Positions 8,703 through 13,698 of a stretch of DNA of 13,698 bases are shown here, piece after piece. The notes under the pieces are model-generated. The model worked only from the letters and a program-made list of their open reading frames with translations. It made no database searches and was not told the origin of the DNA. Origin of the DNA: Phoronis ovalis (taxonomy: Eukaryota > Phoronida > Phoronidae); the NCBI GenBank assembly GCA_028565635.1, contig JAOXYB010036695.1:1-13698 (forward strand), given 5' to 3'. The first letter of the stretch is position 1. Each line of letters opens with the position of its first letter. A program made the position numbers and the translations under genes.

Positions 8703-8799
8703 ATACACTATGGACAGTTTTAGAAACGGGAAAACATTAAGCAGCTGTGTATAGTGCAGATTTAATGTATTTTTTGCTGATATGTCATACCTGTAATAA

Positions 8800-9090
8800 T
8801 TAGTATGCATTATTAATGAAAACAAACAAGTTTCTACAATATTCTATAATTGTTGTCATTATTTTTGTTTAAAGGAAATAAATATATCATCGCTCATCCT
8901 AGATTATGACTTTCCTCACGAGTTCAATACTAATAATACCAACGAAGCAGACAGGATAGTTGAGTGTTTGCAAACAAATACACGTGGTAACCCGAAATAT
9001 GCACTCTTATCGTCATTTCCATGGGATGGGGTGTGTGTTCCGAGAACGAATCAAAATCAATTAAAATTCGAAGTGGGAGTTTTTGGATAG
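8800..9090 (+). other. ATG-less open frame, possible unrecognised exon or decayed coding remnant
   Basis: The plus frame is open from after a TAA at 8797-8799 to a TAG at 9088-9090 and has no ATG. From about 8875 it is visibly less AT-rich than its flanks and gives a balanced protein-like sequence, with stretches LILDYDFPHEF, EADRIVECLQ and SSFPWDGVCVPRT. A polypyrimidine tract ending TTTGTTTAAAG (8874) could be an acceptor. A strong donor, CCAAA|GTAAGT, begins at 9099, just nine bases past the in-frame TAG. It may be an internal exon carrying a nonsense change, a last exon, or a mobile-element remnant. I do not recognise the family. Confidence 0.3.
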
Positions 9091-9854
9091 GCTCCAAAGT
9101 AAGTAATTTCTGTGGCTACCAGCTATGTCGACACCTTTCAAAATATTTTGCGATGGTTTCACAATTTGTAATTTTATACGATAATAATTAAAAGGTTGTG
9201 AGAAAAATTCATTATGGGTGAGTTGTGAAGGACTGACTTTAAGGTCAGACACCAAAGAGCGTGATGACACCACAGAAAGTATCCTGGGCAGATTTCTAGT
9301 AAATAAAAAAATACGTACAAACCAAAAATTCTAATTAAAATATTAATAAGGGTATTATATAAATACATAAATAACAACTTATCTACATAGCCAGATGTAG
9401 CTCTAAAGTGACATGGCGTATCCATTCTGTCTTATAAAATACTTGAAAAGTAAATATTTCTAGTTTTTTTTTAATGCACTGTAGCAGCTTTATGATTCAG
9501 CCATAATCGATTCAATACTTTATTTTCATTTATTCCAAAGATCATAACGTAACTGAACAATAGGACGATTTAAAAAAATGTTATCTGCTACTTTTGTATA
9601 ATTCAGTCGTGAAATAATTGAATTATTGATGTTGCTACTGTAATGACCGGAAATGGAGCAGAAAAATGTCGGTTAAACAGTATCCGCGATTTGGATAAAG
9701 CACAAAGATTGTGGCTATTTTTTGTTTGTTTATTACTTCATCATATGGTTTGTTTATATTTACGACCGGCGTCTATGTAAACAAAAGAGCGACAAAATAT
9801 ATATCTACCACTGCTGTAGCTCCTCGGTGATAGTTAGATACAAAGTATATACTT
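9091..9854. other. AT-rich intergenic DNA
   Basis: No gene is supported. Minus-strand frames at 9273-9061 and 9425-9174 overlap each other and show no domain. A TAGCTCCTCGGTGATAG at about 9817-9833 recalls a tRNA A box, but no convincing B box or cloverleaf follows. Confidence 0.55.
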
Positions 9855-10097
9855 TTGCAAGATTCTGCAATAGTGTTGCTGCAGAAAGTTCATGACACTA
9901 ACCACAACAGTACTGAGGTTTGCAGTAAAATCGCATGTTTTAGTTACGCCTTTCAATTAATAATAGCGATACACGTAATTATGGTACAGCAGATTAAGCG
10001 AACTTTATATGCATACAAGTGTATATGGTTTCTATCTTTCTTTTTAGTAGCCGATCAAAAGAATGCATTACAGCCCGAAACTGATATCAAATTATAA
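9855..10097 (+). other. Exon-like open frame, unrecognised
   Basis: This plus frame of about 80 codons starts at TTG (no early ATG) and ends TAA at 10095-10097. The first third (LQDSAIVLLQKVHDTNHN) and the last 16 residues (ADQKNALQPETDIKL) read like soluble protein, while the middle looks hydrophobic and random. A good acceptor, TATCTTTCTTTTTAG, ends at 10047, just before the last segment, so 10048-10097 could be a small terminal exon with AATAAA at 10374-10379 downstream. This is weak: no family was recognised and no linked exon was found. Confidence 0.18.
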
Positions 10098-10734
10098 AAA
10101 CATATTGGCCGTTTTCTTGAAAATAACAATTATCAAATTAAACTGTCTTTGAACTGTTTGGTAGCAGTTAGAATCAGAGTAATTTATCAATCACAGGCCC
10201 AAAACAAAAACCCGCCAAAAACACGTGGATTCATTATCATAAACCTTCCACAAGAGTCAGGTGTACAGAGGGATGATGACAGATTACCTACGCTCAGTTC
10301 TATTATACCTGTTATTATTTATTAAGAATTTTTATTATATCATATAAATAATCGACTTTACTTATCAACGAATAATAAAATCTGAAAACGAGAAAATATT
10401 GCTGTGGCGACTGCTTGTGGTAATATATTTCACATTGACTACTTCAAAACAAACAATTCCCTTTGTACAATTTGATAACAGTACTATTTATTGGCGGTAA
10501 ACACACATTAATTTCTATAAAAACTGTGTATTTGTATTTTTAAAGGTAATTTCAATGCAAAACTTAGACGCGCATTGTTTATTAACAAGTGTCCGTGTTA
10601 AAAACCTACTTGTGTAATTCATAGTACACACTGAAGTAACAAATGATCGACTGTAAAATGTGTTGTATTGGTTCGATAGATCGTAATAATGGGAAATATT
10701 TTAATTTCAGAAGAAGAGGGTATATCCGTATCTT
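10098..10734. other. AT-rich intergenic DNA
   Basis: No gene, RNA gene or clear repeat was recognised. AATAAA occurs at 10374-10379. The minus-strand open frame 10878-10606 runs out of the neighbouring mobile element and is not considered coding. Confidence 0.6.
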
Positions 10735-11217
10735 CCGGGGGGGTACTGGGCAAAAAAGTTGGTAGGGGTATGCGGCCCAGTGTAAAAAAAACTTACTAGA
10801 AAAAAACTGACCCTGTGGTAAATAAAGGTCACCAAAAATATAGCCTGCCGTAAATGAAAAAATATGAAAAATATACACTGTTGTAAATAACTCTCCCGAA
10901 ATAGAAATATTGTGTAAAATTCACTTGTAAATTACATACCCTGCGGTAAATAAATTTGGAAAAATGACGAATCTTAATTTTTCATACCTGTCGTAATTAT
11001 GCTTTTTCCAAGAAATACACTCTGTGGTAAACGAATAGTTTTTGAAAATATACGCTGTGGTAAATATCCAACAAGAAAAGTATGCTTTGGTAAATTAATA
11101 AAGCTTTGAGAATTAAAGCGTGAAAAACATACCCTGTGGTAAATGCTGGAGCTGAAAAAGAGGGCCTACTGGCGGCACATATATATATTATGACTTTGAA
11201 TGACAGTACCCCCCGGG
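10735..11217. mobile_element. Non-autonomous TIR element filled with a minisatellite
   Basis: The ends are short inverted repeats: CCGGGGGGGTACTG (10735-10748) against CAGTACCCCCCGGG (11204-11217), 13 of 14 bases complementary. A GGGGGGTACT-type terminus is one I associate with dispersed elements in marine invertebrate genomes (from memory, not a search). Between the ends lies a degenerate tandem array and no coding capacity. Target-site duplications are not obvious. This is consistent with a MITE-like element that has captured or expanded a minisatellite. Confidence 0.6.
10811..11144 (+). repeat. Degenerate minisatellite, core CCTGTGGTAAAT
   Basis: About ten diverged copies of ATACCCTGTGGTAAAT start near 10811, 10843, 10876, 10908, 10938, 10985, 11019, 11053, 11083 and 11131. 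Most are spaced 30-34 bases apart, with two gaps of 47-48. The spacers are A-rich (GAAAAATA type). The array lies entirely inside the TIR-bounded element. Confidence 0.75.
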
Positions 11218-11367
11218 CATAATCTACAGGCGCGAAATATCCTTACGACAAGATAACAACCAGCAGAAACCAATTAAAATTATATACACTATTATCTCTG
11301 TTTGAATAGCGTTAGATAAAGCTAAGCATTCTCGTAATTAACCTCCCAGTTAGTTGCTGCTATCGCT

Positions 11368-11418
11368 ATGCCAAAACTTTGCCCCCAAATTGTTCTCCTA
11401 TCAAGGACGTCATATTAG
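11368..11418 (+). other. Upstream ORF before the signal-peptide exon
   Basis: A 16-codon ORF (ATG to TAG) in the presumed 5' leader, beginning MPKLCPQIV and ending 67 bases before the ATG at 11486. If the exon at 11486 is real and transcription starts upstream of 11368, this uORF could dampen translation. It may also simply lie outside the transcript. Confidence 0.2.
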
Positions 11419-11485
11419 ACGTATTATAATTCTCTCTGCGACAAACTTGTCCTTAAGTAATACAAGAGACTGTAACGGCAGCATC

Positions 11486-11598
11486 ATGACAGAGGTCCGT
11501 GTTTTATTCGTGCTGTTAACTTTCATTAATGGAATCAATGGATTGTGGATAGGAACCGTACCTCCTGCTGATTTAGCAAATGTAGGCGTGTGTGACAG
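11486..11598 (+). CDS. Likely first coding exon of a secreted/type-I membrane protein (partial)
   Basis: The ATG has A at -3, and an in-frame stop (TAG, 11351-11353) closes the frame upstream. The 37 complete codons give a textbook signal peptide: basic-start n-region MTEVR, hydrophobic core VLFVLLTFI, c-region NGING with likely cleavage before LW. A mature N-terminus with one cysteine (ADLANVGVCDR) follows. The exon ends GACAG|GTAAAA, phase 2; without splicing the frame stops at TAA two codons later. The order signal peptide, short linker, N-V-x-C-x-R recalls the start of EMI-domain proteins such as Draper/MEGF10 (GPNVC-type), but one short segment cannot establish that. No matching downstream exon was found up to 13698. 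Confidence 0.4.
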
Positions 11599-13698
11599 GT
11601 AAAAACGCGTGTTTTTGATCATCTTGAAAACACAAATTTTCAATGCTTTTGAAACAATTTAAAAACATATTATTAAATTATAATAATTTAACAGGTAGAT
11701 ATGAGACAACTAAGAATTTCGAGGGGAAATATCCAGTTTGCAATTTTGCTAATCAGCACGTATATATATTACCCCTATCTCATCTATTTGTGTAAATCCT
11801 GCCTTCCACTAATTTAGTAATATTGGAGACTGGTACATATTCCGGGCTTATACTAGAACTGTGTGTAATAATTCCATTATTGGTGGTAATGAAATGTAAT
11901 GTCGATCGTGGTATATTTCGTTATGGTACTCTCGAAGTATTATATAACCGGTTGTCGCCCTCACTGTCAGTCAGTATAATTGATAAATTTCGCAGGATGC
12001 TGGTATCAATAATCAATCTCATAAAAACTTCTCGTCTACTTAGTTTAGGTTAGATCTAAGTAGAGGGTGTGGACTGATAAGCCGATAAAGTATGAATAAT
12101 AAATCATAAAACCATTTTAAGGGAGAGATGCCATGTCTAGAAAAGACAATACAAAAAGTTGTACAGTGTATCTTGAACTATTAATAATTATAACTTAATT
12201 AGTTATACTAGGGTCTAGTCCCAGAGTATATTTACTATTGCCATTTCCAAGAACACGTGACACATATACGGGTGTTTTCCCATAACTTTTATTGAATAAC
12301 TACGTCTACGAAGGGAACATAAGCAAAATAAATATTGTGTGTAACCTGTATATATACGGCGTTTTATTAAATTTCCATAAATCACGTGGTATCCATATCA
12401 TAGTTTAGGGGTGTGTCTGGAAACTGTGGTTTTAAGTACAATTAGGACATTGCTTGCAACGTATAATATCATGTTGTTAATTTGATTGTCTATTGACCAC
12501 AATTTGGCCTATAGCTAATCATTTTTGATCTTGAAAATATACTATTTTTCTACTAGACATGTGCTGAGTGTACAAATAGTGTCTTTTCGTACAGGCGTAT
12601 TAGATAAATAAATATTGTAGCAGCTAGTTCACATTTTATTTCGGAATTGGATCTTTAGAAACTGCGCACAACATCTCCATTGGCCTATAGATACCAAGGG
12701 AATACACCTCCTCTCGCCCTTGCAGCTACTTTTTAAAAAATGTATGGCTTTGCGTGTACAGTTATTTGTCATGTTTGAAATGTTTTGAAGCCATCGTATG
12801 GATATATTTTCTTATGTATGTACATATATTTTATTTATTTATTACATTAATATAATAAGATAAAAGTTACACCACCCACCTGAGTACCACTGCGGTTTTT
12901 GGCAAAGCAACATTATGTACATTGTGCTCTAAAGTAAACATATGCATAATTCTTTAATTACTCTGGTAACCCTTGATTCCAGAAAAGGTCTAACTTATGT
13001 TGTAAGAAACCACGCGTGTATGAGTGGACGGCAGGTGGCGTGCGATATTGCACGTTTATGAGAACCGGCAGGTTGATGCAGTAATTTAACCCGGATGTTG
13101 TCTTGCTATAAATAGTTTATTATTAGGTATAAACGTGATTAGAATAAATTACAACATTTCCGTAAATATTGCTAATTGTCATTGGATCTACCACAATAAA
13201 TCCATTAATATTTTATTACACCAATACATCCGATTAACTTTCCCGGGTCCTTTCACGCCGTCAAATTTATTGTTCTATCGTCACCACACTTCTTGACATT
13301 TTTCGAATTTCGTGAGATTGCAACGTATGTTATGGGAACTATTTATACTCGCACGCAAAAGTTTTTTTATAACTAGAATAAATGAGAAATAAATCTGGAA
13401 TAGATTAATACATCTGTATATAGGAATGTTTAGGTAGCATTGTACCAGGAGTGCCTTACCTTTGGTCCACCGTTAACTTGGCCACGACCCAAAAGAAGTT
13501 GTGTAACATCTGAATCTAATTGAACTTTGTTTGTCGATAAATAATATATATTGACGACCGGCAGCGGGTTTACTTTTAAAGTATTTTTAAAATTAGTAAC
13601 GTAAGAGATTTATTGATAAATACCACTTGAGTTATTAACAATACAGTCAGTGATTGAATTTTTACACACTAAGCCTCAACTTGTATAAATGAGAACAC
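11599..13698. other. AT-rich region without a recognised gene (possible intron)
   Basis: If 11486-11598 is a real first exon, this stretch would begin as its intron. The acceptor-like TTTAACAG ending at 11695 would give an immediate in-frame stop, so it is not the next exon. An open frame at 11823-12053 starts at a non-ATG codon and has no motif. Small structures seen are TATAACT/AGTTATA (12189-12207) and a near-palindrome CGTGCGATATTGCACG around 13040. TTGGCCTATAG occurs twice, near 12504 and 12680. None supports a gene or RNA. Confidence 0.5.

Larger units (their letters stand above)
7065..8720 (+). other. Probable 3' UTR/downstream flank of the EPHX4-like gene
   Basis: No coding exon is supported. 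The stretch is AT-rich, and from about 8080 to 8560 it is unusually rich in TGTGT/GTGTT on the plus strand. Two overlapping frames there (8342-8536 and 8355-8600) look like by-products of T/G-rich composition: both start at non-ATG codons and encode mostly F, V, S, C and Y. How much of this is transcribed depends on which poly(A) signal is used (7757 or 8697). Confidence 0.4.

Noticed and set aside
8708-8719. ACTATGGACAGT matching part of the foldback element arm
   Set aside because: Only about 11-12 bases match and the flanks are unrelated, so this is likely coincidence.
9817-9870. tRNA-like A box TAGCTCCTCGGTGATAG
   Set aside because: The only B-box-like candidate downstream is a poor match and no cloverleaf can be drawn, so no tRNA or tRNA-SINE is called.
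10606-10878. Minus-strand 90-codon open frame
   Set aside because: Largely covers the end and first repeat units of the TIR element; not a gene.
10811-11144. CRISPR-like reading of the repeat array
   Set aside because: Units are diverged, spacers are A-rich and similar to each other, spacing is irregular, and the host is eukaryotic; this is a minisatellite.
11410-11643. Minus-strand 77-codon open frame
   Set aside because: Shadow of the signal-peptide exon on the other strand, with no features of its own.
11823-12053. Plus-strand 76-codon open frame
   Set aside because: Starts at TTG, no motif, and no acceptor in the right phase linking it to the exon at 11486-11598.
12880-12935. Minus-strand mini-exon with CAG|GTGGGT donor
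   Set aside because: Only about 14 codons with no recognisable content; donor-like sequences this good occur by chance.

Overview
The window is eukaryotic, AT-rich animal nuclear DNA. It holds one confidently readable protein-coding gene split by five GT-AG introns, separated by long AT-rich non-coding stretches and remnants of non-autonomous mobile elements. The protein, the compact introns (278 to 1392 bases) and the repeat types suit an invertebrate metazoan. A bivalve mollusc or another lophotrochozoan is my best guess, but nothing seen here fixes the phylum.

Layout. Positions 1-2789: AT-rich intergenic DNA with simple repeats and a degenerate interspersed-repeat fragment near 656-735. 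Positions 2846-7064 (+): a six-exon gene whose spliced reading frame is exactly 1053 nt (350 codons plus stop). It encodes an N-terminally membrane-anchored alpha/beta-hydrolase epoxide hydrolase of the EPHX4/EPHX3 group. Intron 1 carries a foldback (MITE-like) element of about 308 bp whose two arms of about 78 nt are each hairpins themselves. Positions 7065 to about 8720: probable long 3' UTR or downstream flank, including a TGTGT-rich stretch, with candidate poly(A) signals at 7757 and 8697. Positions 8800-9090: an ATG-less open frame of 96 codons with protein-like composition and plausible splice sites, function unknown. Positions 9855-10097: a weaker exon-like open frame. Positions 10735-11217: a second non-autonomous element, bounded by short GC-rich inverted repeats and filled with a degenerate minisatellite of roughly 32-34 bp period. 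Positions 11486-11598 (+): a likely first coding exon of a secreted or type-I membrane protein (signal peptide, then a splice donor), preceded by a short upstream ORF; its later exons lie outside the window or were not recognised. Positions 11599-13698: AT-rich, with no gene that I can support.

The most interesting points are as follows. (1) The epoxide hydrolase keeps the Asp-His-Asp triad and the first lid tyrosine, but has valine where the second catalytic lid tyrosine is expected. The valine codon sits inside a splice-donor-like sequence. (2) The hairpin-within-hairpin element in intron 1 would put a long double-stranded stem in the pre-mRNA. (3) A minisatellite is embedded inside a TIR-bounded element. 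(4) There are two possible undescribed coding exons, at 8800-9090 and 11486-11598. No bacterial-type system, CRISPR array, rRNA or convincing tRNA was seen.
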